From Lineus longissimus (Eukaryota > Nemertea > Pilidiophora > Heteronemertea > Lineidae), in NCBI RefSeq assembly GCF_910592395.1, contig NC_088319.1:16430001-16494000 (forward strand): a stretch of 64,000 nt of DNA, in the 5' to 3' direction. The translations under genes and the position numbers were made by a program. The notes below the pieces were generated by a model, which saw only the letters and a program-made list of their open reading frames with translations, was not told where the DNA came from and did no database searches. How positions within the stretch are numbered: position 1 is the first letter of the stretch; each line of letters starts with the position of its first letter. Shown here in pieces: positions 1 to 12,089 of this stretch.

Positions 1-129
1 ATTGGGCAATAGCTTTTGATGATCTTTTCCTCTCGTCTCTGGCCGAAGCTAGACATTATCACATCCACTTGTAGAGAAGGCGATGTCTTACCCTGGTTTT
101 CGTTAAATTATGTTGGTTTATTCTTTCAG

Positions 130-565
130 CCCCACACTTTCAGAAAATAACACCAGGATACCCACAGCCCAAAGCAAATGCTCTTTATGCCTAGAATTGC
201 GGAGAAATACCACCCTGACAACGTGTGGCCATCTGTTCTGTTGGACTTGTATTCATGAATGGTGCTCAACTCAGGTAGGTTTCTTGGTTTGAGGATGTTC
301 TATCAGGTTTTACTTGATCAAAGATTTCATCTTAATCGATTCATATTCAGAAAACCTTTGCAATTTGATGGCCACGAAGACATTTTGTCAGGTAGTCAGT
401 GAAGAATAGTTGCCTTCATGGTTTTCGTGCTGTCTCGCAATGCTTGTGAAAAGTCATTGTTCAGTTATCAGTTCTTTTTTCCTTTTGCAGCCTCTTTGTC
501 CTCTGTGCAGACAGAAGATTGAACCACAGAAATTGGTCCTGCTGCAGAACTACGACAATGGATAA
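130..565 (+). CDS. PEX10: Peroxisome biogenesis factor 10, C-terminal RING finger (partial, 5' end outside window)
   Basis: PEX10 is a peroxisomal membrane RING E3 ligase that works with PEX2 and PEX12 to ubiquitinate the import receptor PEX5. Two coding exons are seen: 130-274 (acceptor TTCTTTCAG, donor CAG|GTAGGT) and 491-565, joined in phase 0 and ending at TAA 563-565. The joined frame carries a full C3HC4 RING: CSLC at the start, [10 protein letters not shown] in the middle, and PLCPLCR in the last exon. It ends in QNYDNG, close to the end of known PEX10 proteins. The membrane-spanning N-terminal part lies left of the window. The spacing of metal ligands and the CGHLFCW motif make PEX10 far more likely than PEX2 or PEX12, whose RINGs differ. 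The gene is tail-to-tail with the zinc-finger gene that ends at 895. Confidence 0.9.
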
Positions 566-726
566 GATGTTAGAAGATTTGGACTTCTGAAAATTCCTGC
601 AGTAATTATGCCCAATTGCACTAATAGTCTTGATTTGCACTTCCAATTGATAGGATCTGTCTAAAATACGATGCAATATGTAGATTGTGATTCCTCACCT
701 TGTTTGAGACAAACAAAGAAAATGGC

Positions 727-732
727 AATAAA
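727..732 (+). terminator. Probable PEX10 poly(A) signal AATAAA
   Basis: A canonical AATAAA lies about 160 bases after the PEX10 stop codon, in an AT-rich stretch. This would place the PEX10 transcript end near position 750, about 150 bases from the stop codon of the convergent zinc-finger gene. Confidence 0.55.
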
Positions 733-894
733 GTTTGATATCAAATGAGAATTCCTTTTCATTGTTTTTTATCAATGCATTCCTATCACAGATAAAATGT
801 CGGAAAATAAATGCAAATAAGTTGGCATAAAAACGTGCGTTGCCGATGAATCATTATGGCAATAGATCCAAGAAAAGTTCAGATATCTCAGGGC

Positions 895-3800
895 TCAGGT
901 AACGCTGCTCTCAATGTCAATGTTACTCCCAACAGCCACATACTGAACAAAAGCCCTATCAGTGGCTTTATTCCCTTCACCACTTCCCACATCATCCGAG
1001 AGAATGTTCTGCGGAGGAAGGCTATTCAAATCTATGGGAACCATTTGCAGGAGTGCTGTCGGATGCTGGATTTGAATTGTTGTGATCAAATCAGAATCTA
1101 ATTGATCGCCGGTGTCCTGTAGGAGATTCCCCACAGATGGCACTGCCTCACAAGGTCCATTCTCCTGACTTTTCTGTTTTTTTGTCCGTCGTTTCTTCGG
1201 TGGAGTATGCTCGGACCGTAAATGTTCCTGGAAAGAAATTTTGAAGAGGCTTTACTTCTGACGGGTTGTACATGACTGGATAAATACTGGCTAGACTCTT
1301 GTTGTTATTCACAGAAATGACCAGCATCAGTCCTGAGGCATGGTTAGAGAAGAATTGACAAAGATGTACAGTGTCATGTGACGGTAGGTGACGACACCCT
1401 TCTTTCAATACACTTGGAATGAGCGAGCACATCAAATGAAACGTACCTTGAGGTACCTCTCTTCAGGAAAGACTCCTTCACACAGCGGACAGTCCCAAAC
1501 CTTTCGGACATTTGTGTGTTTCCTCACGATGTGTTTCTCAACAGCTGCCTTACTTTTGAAAGTCTGCTCGCACTCGGCACACTGGAAAACCTTACAGTTA
1601 TGCACCAATCGCTCGTGGTCTCTAAGTGAGTAGGAAGTCTTGAAGACTTTCAGACATTCCTGCAAAACAGAAAAAGTAATATATTATTATTCATGTTGGC
1701 CAGTCTCTGGGACAAAATGAGAAAAGAAGGCTGGGCTGCATCCTGCTGTTCCTATCAACTGACAGGGTCACACCAATCTAAAAATGGACATTACCTTGCA
1801 CTGGTATTCCTTTGTCCCATCCTTGTGCGTCTGCTTATGTGAACTGAGGCCCTCGACCTGTTTGAAGGCTCGCCCACATATTTCACACGAGTATGGACGG
1901 ATGTTGCTATGGGTTTTCATATGAGACGTCAATGACTGCTTGGTCTGGAAAGAGATTAACGTATTGGCTATAATTGGAAACAAATTTGGTATTGCCTCTG
2001 TGTCATCACTACTTTACAACACCTTTTGGACACGCATGCGCACCTGTAACTGGATGCAAAATCTTGAAACTGCATATGAACTTCTGCCAACCAGGTGCTG
2101 ATTCAAAGTCATCGAAGGAGTATTACACGTATTTGGAGGCTAAAAGTCAAAATAAACTGAAGCCAACCTTGAAGCTTTTTCCACACAAGTCACACACCCA
2201 TGGTCGAATGTCTGTGTGGGAGATCAAGTGGGTCTTTAGGTGTGTCTTAGTTTTAAAGACTTTCGCACAAAGGGGGCAGATGTTGCCGTACTCCCTCACA
2301 TCTGGAAAAGAATGGAATTCTCAAAACTGAGTCTTGCTGTTTATAATGACAGAGGTGCTTCCACCTCTCGCTGAGATTTAAAGGCCAATGCCATTTGTGT
2401 ATAAAGCATTTTCTTGTGGCTCAGGTAAACAGAAATAAACACTGTCAGGGTGCAGTGGTTGTGAATGTTCATTCACTAAAACATGGCATTGTAGCATTTG
2501 TTTATCAGTCTAAACAACAACATTGTTGACAGTTATATTCAGGACGAATTTACACAATTGGAAGTTCTCAAATTCAAGTCCAAGTTTCAAATTTTGAACG
2601 AAAAGATAATGCCTTTAAAAAGAAAGTAAGGTACCTTTGTGTTCCCTCTTATGTGTCTCCAACTGTCCCTTACTGGTATACGTCTTGCCACATTGCTCAC
2701 ATAAGTATGGCCTCTCATTCTTGTGCTTCATCTGATGGAGCTGAAATAGTGTACCCATTAAGTAGATGTCGATAGCCTTGGGGACGTGCCGACAGTTTGT
2801 CCTCTCTGGTACTTAGAACATACTCATATCAAGTAATACTAGTAGTGAAGACGTTGTCTTGTCCTGACTGTGGATAGTGTCTGCAAAACTCAGAGATCTT
2901 GGTTGAAGGAGCTGATACCGAACTGTACCTATTGGTTGTCTTACCAAACATATTGAGGGTGGCCATAAAATGTACATACCTTGTAACTATTAGCATAGAT
3001 GAAGCCTTTCCCACAGATCTCGCATGTCCACTTTGGAGTGTTCGTATGACGTCGGATGTGCTCCCCCAGCTTGTGTAGACTCTGACACTTCTTGCTGCAG
3101 ACGACACACCTGAGGTTATTGTGGGCAGTCACCTTATGAGCACTCAGGGCGTTTAAGTCGCGGAGTTTATCCCCGCAGGCTGGACATGTGTAACGATACT
3201 GGCTCAATGGAATATCATCATCCTCCTCTTCCTGTTCATCTATCCAATCAGATCCCCCCGTTTCTTGATTTTGCATTGCATCAAGTTGGCTGGAAACTTC
3301 TTTTTTAGGTTCCATAGACAAAATGTGTACATTTTCTGATAAATCTTCCACCTGCCCTGTATTTTTTTCTGGATAGATATGGACATTTTTAGAAGATGTT
3401 GAATTTTCTACGAGCTTTCTTCTTTTGGCACTATCCAATATTTCAGAAAATACCAACATGTCAGTTGGCTGGGGTTTCTTGTTGGTTTTCTGTAGTGTGT
3501 CTGAAGTATGTCTGACTCTGCTAGCGTCTTCCTGGCTTTGAGAATGAGACATCAAGACAGCTGTTTCTGATGCGTGGCGAATTCTATTGGCCTCATCTTG
3601 GACTTGCTGCATCAAGGCAGCCGTCTCAGATGCAGGTCGCATTTCACTGAACTCCTGTGTTGCTTGAAACAACTGAGGAGTCCCAGAAGTGTCACGCTCT
3701 CTTTGCAGGACTGAAACAACCGGTGAAAATGTCACAGAGGCATGTCGAATTTTCATCGACTCTGCTGGTGAAAATATAGGGGTACTTTCTGTCCCATGAT

Positions 3801-6375
3801 GACTCTGGTTTTCCTCCACATGACCTTGTTGGGAGAAGGATTGAGCTATATTTCCTTGTAGAATTCTGCTGACTTCTGCATCTACCTGTGGCATAAACTG
3901 TCCATCTGCAAACCCCAAGTGTGGTTTGCTTTGAAATGCCTGAAGTGGCTGAAATGTTTGAACATTTCCCGATAAATGCCTCAACCTCTTTTGCTCTTGA
4001 ATCAGTCCAGAGTGTTCATGTGTATTTTCTGACATCTGACCTTCTTCTACACTAAATTGCGAGCATTCCTGGACAGAACCGGACACGTGCCGACTACGAT
4101 TCCCAGCAATATCTCCCGAGTACTCAGTATCTCCAGACAACTGGCGCACCCTATTGCTATCAAGGTTCTGTTGTAACATCGACGCTTCCCTCACCACAAT
4201 CACTTGGTCCAATCCGGCAACACCAGAATCAATTTGTTGGAAAATATTGGTATTTATTTGGTTCAGATTCAAAATATTTGGGTTCCCCTCTGTGACAATA
4301 TCTCTGTCTACATTCTGTCTGAAACCACCAACACTCATTTCAAGCTGGGGATTGACTTGAGGTTCACCAGAAATGTGGCGCATCCTCGAAACATCTGAAT
4401 CAATCTGTTCAATGTCTTGCGTATTACCAGACGTGTGTCGAATTCTTTCTACACTCGTATTGACCGGCGCCGGGGAAAAAACTTCAGTGTTTCCTGAGCA
4501 GTGACGTAGTCTGTCCATAGGAGAGAATGTGCCAGTATTCCCAGATGAGTGACGTGTCTGATCATGCTCACATTGTAGTTGTGAGAAACCTCCTGACAAG
4601 TGGCGCACACTGGTGGGCTCATCATTGACCTGTGTGAAACCAAGAGTGTGTTCCGATCTGTGTCGCATCCTTGTGTGTGGAGCATGTTCTTGAGAAAACA
4701 ATGACAGGTTTTCGGATGCATGGCGATGGCGGACATGCTCTTCATGAACCCGAGAAAAAATGTCTTGGTTATCTGTCACATTTCCCTGGGGTGTTACAGT
4801 TTGCATTTCAGTTTGAGAGAACAAATTACGCACATTTTCGGACATATGCCGATGCCGCAATGAGTCTTCGTGGTGCGATATTGGCAAGTTCTCCGACATG
4901 TGGCGGTGGCGAGTCTGGTCCTGAGATTGTCTGACATCGTCTTTTTTTTCCACAACACGCTTCCCCTGCCCAAACCAGACATCATTTTGCAACCCAGAAA
5001 ACCTAGTGTCTTTCCCACTCAACATTTCCGCAATGGATTCCTGAAGTGAAAGAGGTTTCTGCTCTACAGTCCCTTCATCCCCATCAAGTTCTCCCGATAG
5101 TGGCAGCTGATCCAGTTCATCATGACCAGTGTCAATTGTCTGAATTTCCTGAGGCTGCCACGTACTAATTTCAGATTCCGTCCTCTTTCTAAGCCCAGGA
5201 GTCGGGATCTCAGAATCAAATTCACTTTGGTCTGCTCCAGAATTTTGGGTGCTATTTGTCATTTGGTACGTTTCAAGACTCGAGAAAAACTCACTTGAAG
5301 ACAGAAGGGGTCCGAGGCGGGACTCTGGTCTTGTAGGACTGTTAGGTGGCACAGGCGGATTGCGCATATTGTCAACAAAGTAATTAAAGTCGGGGTTATA
5401 CAAGTCAGAAATTTCCACAGAGGTTTGGCTTGAATTCAGTAAGTTCGAAAGTTCCTGGAGAAAACTTTCGCTGAAGTTTGGTGTGGGGCTATTTACTGTA
5501 GGCGTAGGTGGACTAGGCTGATTTCTATTGAACATTATCTGGTTGATATTGTCAATCAAATTTGCCAGGCTTGATGCATCCATATTTTGCGATTGCCCAA
5601 CGAGATACTGAAGTATATGAGTCCACGTCTGACTTAGTGATGGCTGCATCGGGATAAGGGCAGTGCTTGCATTAACAGATGGAAACGTCCGGTCTTTTGA
5701 TAGCATAGATTTTGATAAATCATTGAGGGCTAAGTTTGCTACAGGATTTTGCACCGATGTGTCTTGAACACTGATGGGAACAAGAGTCATTTGTGGCTTA
5801 GAGGTGAGAGAAAGACGTTCAGAGGTCAAAAGTAATTCCGAATCCTTCACAAAAATATTCCGTTCATTCTGAATCGATTTCACCGATTCTGAACTCCATG
5901 ATTTTTCATATGGAAGAATTGAATCCATATTGATGGTAGATCTCCGTTCCGATGTCGTAGAGAATCTGTCAACTGAAGGAAGGGACGAATTAGATGCACT
6001 TAATCCAACACGTATTCCTTTAGATTCATTCAGACTGTCACCCAGGGATAACATCGCCTCATCAAAATCATCAATCATGGATACAGCAGCATCGACAGCT
6101 GCATCATCTGCATCAAATGTCAGATTGGTAGATTCAGAAATTGTGCGTGGACTTCGAACTTGACTTTGCAAATTAGGGTGGGAGACAAACTGAGTCGAGT
6201 CCGTCCCATCAGAACACTGCTTTCGTAGCCTTTCATCTAACGAACAAGTGAACGAGATCGAATCAACTGACACTTCAATGTTGCCACGTATTTGTAGCTG
6301 GTTTCTGAAGAAGATATTCTGTTGGAAGAATTTGGTTACAACGATGGCCAAGCCGTCTGATATTTTCTTATTCAT
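895..6375 (-). CDS. Ten-finger C2H2 zinc-finger protein with repeated R-x-R-H-x-S motifs
   Basis: I assemble six coding exons (high to low): 6375-2980, 2740-2635, 2301-2168, 1944-1795, 1659-1447, 1227-895. Phases agree and give 1,443 aa. The ATG at 6375 is preceded by an in-frame stop about 80 bases upstream. Residues 1-480 are Ser/Thr-rich. Residues about 485-960 hold some 17 copies of a motif like RHRHMSEN or RLRHCSGN, many fitting R-x-R-x-x-S. An acidic stretch (EEEDDD) follows, then ten C2H2 fingers, for example CPACGDKLRDLNALSAHKVTAH and CEICGRAFKQVEGLSSHKQTH. Fingers 3, 6, 8 and 10 are split by introns. The C-terminal exon starts with a basic TPPKKRR patch, a possible nuclear localisation signal. 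It is most likely a DNA-binding transcription regulator. I cannot assign an orthologue. The single 3.4-kb first exon is large compared with the rest. Confidence 0.85.
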
Positions 6376-6876
6376 TTTCGAATCTTGGTGGACTTGGTCT
6401 GAAAGAACTGGAGAGAACAGATTCTCAGTGACAGATAAAATGCAATGATTTTAACCGGTCATTTCGATTTGTAAGAGTATCGCATTGGATTCACAGCGTG
6501 AAAGCCAGCCAAATGATTCTGATAGGGCATGTTGGGTTGCAGATGATACCAACATGAGAGCTGTCGACATGTCCGACATTAGATACCCCAAAGCAGTTCC
6601 GACTATTGATAAAAATCATTAAAAACTGATTTGCTGGACCGTCAACATATATCTATTCGCAAAAAATCCTCAAATACCTGTTAATCGACAACTTGAAAGT
6701 GTGAGAATGTCTCTATTCCCTCTAACATCGCAGCAAATGGGGTTTATTCGACTGTAAATTTTTCACTTTTTGACAGATCAGATAATTGTTTTGTTAATTT
6801 CGCTTTAAACTTTGACTGATTCCTTCACTACCGGATACCATCCCGGATGACCGAAGACAGAAATCACTCTCATGGT

Positions 6877-6934
6877 GAATACAAACCGCACTCATTTCCC
6901 TTTGGGAATACGAACCGCACTCATTTCCCTTTGG
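6877..6934. repeat. 29-bp tandem duplication, two copies
   Basis: Two adjacent 29-bp units (6877-6905 and 6906-6934) share the core CCGCACTCATTTCCCTTTGG and differ at one base (ACAAACC versus ACGAACC). This looks like a recent local duplication in the zinc-finger gene's upstream region. Confidence 0.9.
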
Positions 6935-7025
6935 TTGGGGACATGAATATTGGCACCATCTCTCCTCCAACATGATAATATGTAAAGAGCAAGCTCTAGT
7001 GAACTCACACAACTGTATGTCCTAG

Positions 7026-7050
7026 CAGACGATTTTTTAAAAATCGTCTG
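7026..7050. repeat. Perfect 25-bp palindrome
   Basis: CAGACGATTTTT and its exact reverse complement flank a single T. The 12-bp arms would form a stable hairpin. Position upstream of the zinc-finger gene suggests either a dimeric factor site or a mobile-element relic; the sequence does not decide. Confidence 0.85.
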
Positions 7051-7118
7051 ATGTCCCACACCCGAATTCTGTGGCGCCGGTGTGAATAAATCTACTTGTG
7101 TGAATGGTCAATGGCTCA

Positions 7119-7126
7119 TGACGTCA
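7119..7126. promoter_or_regulatory. Consensus CRE (TGACGTCA)
   Basis: The full palindromic CREB/ATF site TGACGTCA is present, about 740 bases upstream of the zinc-finger ATG. In animals, functional CREs usually lie within a few hundred bases of a start site, so its role depends on where transcription starts. CpG content rises locally, which is consistent with a promoter. Confidence 0.5.
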
Positions 7127-7280
7127 TGAACGCGGAATCACATCCGACGTCGTAACTGTGGTGTTACATACAGTGTACACACTCACTACGTTGTGTGAGT
7201 GACTACAACTTGATCAACAAACAGCTTCAATGTGTTTAATGAATAAACAAGGCTGAAAATTACTTCCGAGAGAAATGCCG

Positions 7281-9452
7281 TTTATTATATCCACAAAACA
7301 AACATTACAAAACATAAGTTTACCAACATACATAAAGGCCAAATTGGAGAGAATTATAACTTTTGGCCAAACTACATAATTCTCAAGTTACATTTTATCA
7401 ATAGTCAGTCACATAATATTGCTGATCATGATAGTACACATATATCTAGTAAAATCTGTATATAATATAGATAGGTATTAACTGTGAAAATGGAAATAAT
7501 ACAATGCCACGGAGTGAAAATGAATGACACAAATCGTTCAGAACAGCCTGTAGCCTGTCATGCAGTTAGGCAAGTATGGTAAAGTTAGGCAGTTATAAAC
7601 ATTGCACGTGATTGGTTGATGAGATCTAACATTTTGTGAGAGATGACATGACTGGATGATTTCTACTTACACTCTGTAACGAATCTTAGTTACAGTCAGA
7701 TAATTTCCCCGGGTTTTTCTACCCAAGTATGACATACATTAAATCAAGATAAATATTCAGATTAACACTGTGATTTCCTTTGAAGAAGAGGACAACACTT
7801 AGACAACTTTCATACCAGTTTTTAATGCCAAAAACCAAACCAGCGTCGTTACAAGCTTTTCAAAACTCGAGATGCCAAATTTGAAATGGTGAAAATGACC
7901 TAACTACAAAATGAGAAATGACACTACCCTCATATTACACTGAAGATTGTGCAGTAAATTGTGTATGCAAGTGTCAGTAAGGCCAAAAGCATAAAATTCA
8001 AAAAAATTATTAAAACACGATGAAGAAATAAAATAAATATGAATAAGTATAATATGTATACATAAATTTTTTTATTTAAAGTTGTTCGCAATAAGAGTGA
8101 TCAGTATTTTCTGTCTTTTTATAGACATTCTATATGCGACACTGATTCTATAAAATGTCACTGCAGTCCAAAATGAGGGTCTGCAGGCTAAAATGCTGAA
8201 TATGCTTGATTATGCCTAAATATATTAATTTGGAATCCATCTTTTGAGAATGTTTGGAATGACAGTACCAACATAACACTTTCTTAACAAAAATAAGTTT
8301 GATACACGTTTTGTTCAGTTCCAAATACATTCTTAGTCATGAAAGTGTAATCATTTCCCAACTTATCTGCAGGGGAATCATTTGGCGCTCTAACAAAAGG
8401 ATACACATAGTAAAACATTCTATTCATACAATTTCATCATTGCGCAGTTTTTTTTGGCATATCATAATTTTCACCACATTTGGTCCTTTCTAAACAGATC
8501 AACAACGAGAAGTACCTTTTTTCAATTAAAAGATCTACAGTTACATCAACAACGGTTTCTACTACTGAACTAACAAATAATGATGCAAATATATTGCATA
8601 TGTTCCCAAGTTTTTGCAGGGTAGGTCACTGTGCCAGTTTTTTGAGGAATGTCTCTCTTTCCAAAATATACAACTACGGGCTTCGGCGAGAGGAGGGCAA
8701 ATAGAAGGTACCTTGAATCTGGCTGTATAATACACCAAATAAGTGGACAAACAAACTCGTGTGCTTTTAAGTTGGTTTTTCATCTGTTTGTATCCAGGCA
8801 TCATTATAATAATCTCTAATGGTATAAGGCAGCCTCCAGTTGCAATTCATGGTTGTCAATAATAATGCATACCAACATGTCCACTTATATGGTTCTTTCA
8901 GACTTCCTTCCAAACAGATATTGAATTTCTAGTTAGGTGATTTTAAAATCGTGTCCATAATGAACGTTTGCTTACACATTGTGTAAATTCTAATTGATGT
9001 TTTTACAGTCAGTCAGTATAAATTCCAACTGGCACAAAGAGTACATGTACACAGAGACCAGTAACATCAAGTATTACAAAAACAGAACTTCAATCCAAAA
9101 TGATGAAACGCCAGACAACATATGCCACATGCATATCATCTCCAACCTGTCAACATAGGTGGGAGACTCCAGAAAGTTACAGGTGTGTGGCGGGTAAAAG
9201 TTACAACTTCTATCTATCCTCGAGTGCAGATTGGAGAACTGACGGAAACAGAATACTGCAGGACAAAAACACACTTTTTCGATGCAGATAATTTTGGCCT
9301 CAGTTTGGCCACAAGTGAAACAAGACTCTAACAGTATATATACCCAAAATACTACACAATCACCTTCTTTCACTCATGTAATTATTCCATATAGTAACAA
9401 CAATGGTTACTACGACTACCCGTCTAGTTCCCAAGGGTAACCATGGTAACGT
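7281..9452 (-). other. Probable long 3' UTR of the basic-protein gene
   Basis: This 2.2-kb AT-rich stretch lies between the stop codon at 9453 and a minus-strand AATAAA (TTTATT on plus at 7281-7286). I find no convincing exon on either strand; the short frames present lack splice sites and protein-like composition. It is most simply the 3' UTR, perhaps with extra polyadenylation sites. Confidence 0.4.
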
Positions 9453-12089
9453 TTACTCTGCATCAGCTGCTGGTTCCGCTGCTGCTTTCTTTGGTTTCCG
9501 TCCTCGCTTTGCACCTCCCTGAAAATGTAACAATAAGATGATAAATGTGCCACTTATTTCTTGCAAAGAGGTGAAAATATAACTCTAACACACTTCAATT
9601 ACAATGTAGCATGTAACATTTTACATGTATACACACACTTGTTTTGGAAAGAACAGTCTTGGCCACTGGCCACAATGCCTGTGAGAGCTGCAAAACCTGA
9701 GGCCAGAATGACAAGTCAAATGCCTGAAGACTAAAGTGAGCCATTCCCTTCGGCTCTCAGTTTTATCTTACAAACAGAAGCCAAATGACACAATTCAATC
9801 TTCTTGACACTAACAACTTACAGCCTTGGCAGGTTTGCTTGCCTTCTTTTCTGGAGTTTTATAAACATCGCCACGTTTCTGGGCACGGGTCTGGCGTCCT
9901 GCGCTCGTATCGACTGGATCAACGAAATATTGTGCTGAAAAAACAGGAGCATTGAGTCATAAAACATGGTCAAATCTGTATACAGTACAACATAGCAAAT
10001 CCCCACAGTCTTATGAAAAACGTTTTTTTTATATTTCAAAACCAGAATATGAAATGACATAAAAAAACAATTCTACCTGAAAGGAACCAATCTTTGGAAT
10101 TCTGAAAAATATAACATGATTATAAAAAATTTAAAATTCAGGTAAACTTTAAAATAAACTTACATTCTGCAATGCAACGCTGGATGGACGTCTGTTTTTG
10201 TGGAACAGCACCAGCGTTCTTCTTTTTTGTTGATTTTGTCACTTGGCGTGTGTCACCTAGTTTCTCTCCACCCAGCAGACCTTTGGCTTCCTACAATAAA
10301 CAGAAACACATCAGATTCATGACAAGTGAATATAGATCTCAAATTACCAGTGACCAATTACTCTATAATCACCTGGAATGAACAAAGTACTGAGGCACCT
10401 CTCTAAGCGATCACACCTCTCTATTAAAGACCCCCTCTCTCTAATATGGACACTGATTTTGGTCCCAAACCTGTTGTTTTCAATCAAATTGACCTCTGCA
10501 ATCAGGACACCTCTCTTTTAAGGACAGCATGTCAGTCCCAAGGGTGTCCTTAATAGAGAGGTTCTACTGTATATCTATTCAAAGGTGTTGTCCAGGGAGT
10601 CAAGAGTAACATATCCACATCTTACCTGAGCAGTAGCAGCCATCGTTAAATTTTTGGATAATTTTGCTTTTTTCGCTGGTGGTTCAGACGTTATGGCATC
10701 CAATTGCTTCTGCTGACCTCTGGTCTGGGCATCATCATCAACCTTACCGCCCATACCTGCCAACAATGAATGTGCCTCCTGAAATAACAGATGAGACTAC
10801 GTAAAGTATGATATCAACATCATGACCATAGTTTAATTAACAAGCTAGCTGAAGATCTTGATGTTAGTTTACCAAGACAACGTTTTCTTTCACTTTACAC
10901 CATATTTGATGACTGAATATATGGATATCCAGCATTACTGGCAAAAACATGAACTCACAAACCATAGTTCTTGATCTGTTATCTTTAATAACAAGAGCAT
11001 ATTCCTTGGGCAATAATTTACCCAATTTGAACAACCAGATGAATCTGGTTTGCCATGCTATTAACAACCAGATTTGATACTTGAGACTGGCAGAGAGTCT
11101 GTACAATATGTCACCTCAGTCTTGCGAAACCCCTTTTCTTCACCGTAATTTGTTTCTAGCCAGCTAGCAAGCTACTTAGCAGAATTGTTGGATGGCGGAA
11201 ATATGGACCTTGGCTGTATTCTCCATCGTGCCGACCCTCTTGACATCAGGAATCAAGCCCTGCGCCTTCAGAAGATCCTTGGCACCCTCAGCTTTGAGAA
11301 AGTCCACGCCTTCCTGCAAGAAGACACAGAAAGCAAAGCTTGTTAGCAGTTTTATCAAGCAGTAAATCACATCTAAATTCATGTCTTACAAACCCTTATA
11401 TTCTATTATCAAATGAACAAATCCTAATGTCGTCGACAATCCACGGTTCTGTTACTGGGGCCAATCCATGGCCACAATGTGCAACTCAAAAATTGGTCGA
11501 AACCGAAGAAAAAAATTAAGCAACAAGGGAGAAATTTCTGTGGGGAGCAACAACTCACACTCCAGAAATTAATTTACTACTCAGGATCAACAGGGATGCA
11601 AGCCTAAAAAATACACAAAATGATAGATAGATAACCCAGATATAGCATGATACGCACCAGTGCACGACCTGTCTTCAATAACAGACACCTACATGATCCA
11701 ATTGAAGGCAAGCACACAAATAACTGGCCTGAACGGCGGCCATTTTGACAACACTTCCTTAAAAATAGAGCCCCACTAAACGAATTTCGTTTGCAAAAAT
11801 CTGCGGTTAGTAAGAAGAAATCACGTGTCTATTCCCTACTTGAATACTTCAAGCATCTAATAAGCAAATATGGGGTCTTATTTTCGCTTAGTAAGGAGTC
11901 AGGAAATTTTTTCACGAGGGGTTGGTGAAGGGCAAGTATCAACATAGAAATTCCATTGCAGAAACTCGACTTGCAGAATCGCTAACTTTAACATCGTGCA
12001 ATAGTAAAAGTGCTTCTTAGATTTCAACGAACCTTGGCAGTTACTTTCATCGTGTTATCCTTCGCAAGATGCGGCTTTGCAGCAGCCAT
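9453..12089 (-). CDS. Small basic, probably nuclear protein, family not recognised
   Basis: Six exons (12089-12033, 11313-11209, 10778-10626, 10290-10164, 9934-9822, 9518-9453) have consistent phases and give 206 aa, from ATG 12089 to TAA 9453-9455. The first three junctions are phase 0. Exons 2, 3 and 4 begin with related words (EGVDFLKAEG, EAHSLLAGMG, EAKGLLGGEK), as if derived from an internal repeat. The protein is rich in Lys, Ala and Gly, with basic patches PAKKAKLSK and KSTKKK and a C-terminal KRGRKPKK resembling an AT-hook. I infer chromatin or nucleic-acid association but recognise no named family. The exon 2 donor (AAG|GTCCAT) is weak. Reading through it gives a stop after SAIQQFC, so a short form is possible. 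Confidence 0.7.
10388..10571. mobile_element. MITE-like element, copy 1 (about 180 bp)
   Basis: The right end reads GGTGTCCTTAATAGAGAGG then TTCTACTGTA. The left end is a decayed inverted copy (ACCTCTCTAAGCGATCACACC). The interior matches the element at 57717-57892 (shared: ATTTTGGTCCC-type block, CAATCAGGACACCTCTC-type block, TTAAGGACAGCA). Terminal inverted repeats, short length and no coding capacity define a miniature inverted-repeat transposable element. The CAGTRGAACCTC-type ends flanked by TA recall pogo/Tigger-type elements. It lies in an intron of the basic-protein gene. Confidence 0.75.

Larger units (their letters stand above)
6376..7280. promoter_or_regulatory. 5' flank of the zinc-finger gene and 3' end of the next gene
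   Basis: No coding exon is seen here. The stretch should contain the zinc-finger gene promoter (minus strand) and the transcript end of the basic-protein gene, also minus, whose AATAAA (TTTATT on plus, 7281-7286) closes the interval. It holds a small tandem duplication, a perfect hairpin and a full CRE site, each listed separately. Confidence 0.4.

Noticed and set aside
10081-10105. Possible 25-nt exon between exons 4 and 5 of the basic-protein gene
   Set aside because: It has splice-like borders (TTTTCAG and GTAGAA), but its insertion gives a stop in frame. Direct joining of 10164 to 9934 keeps phase and reads IAESQYFVDP. A shorter 15-nt version fits the phase but has a poor acceptor.
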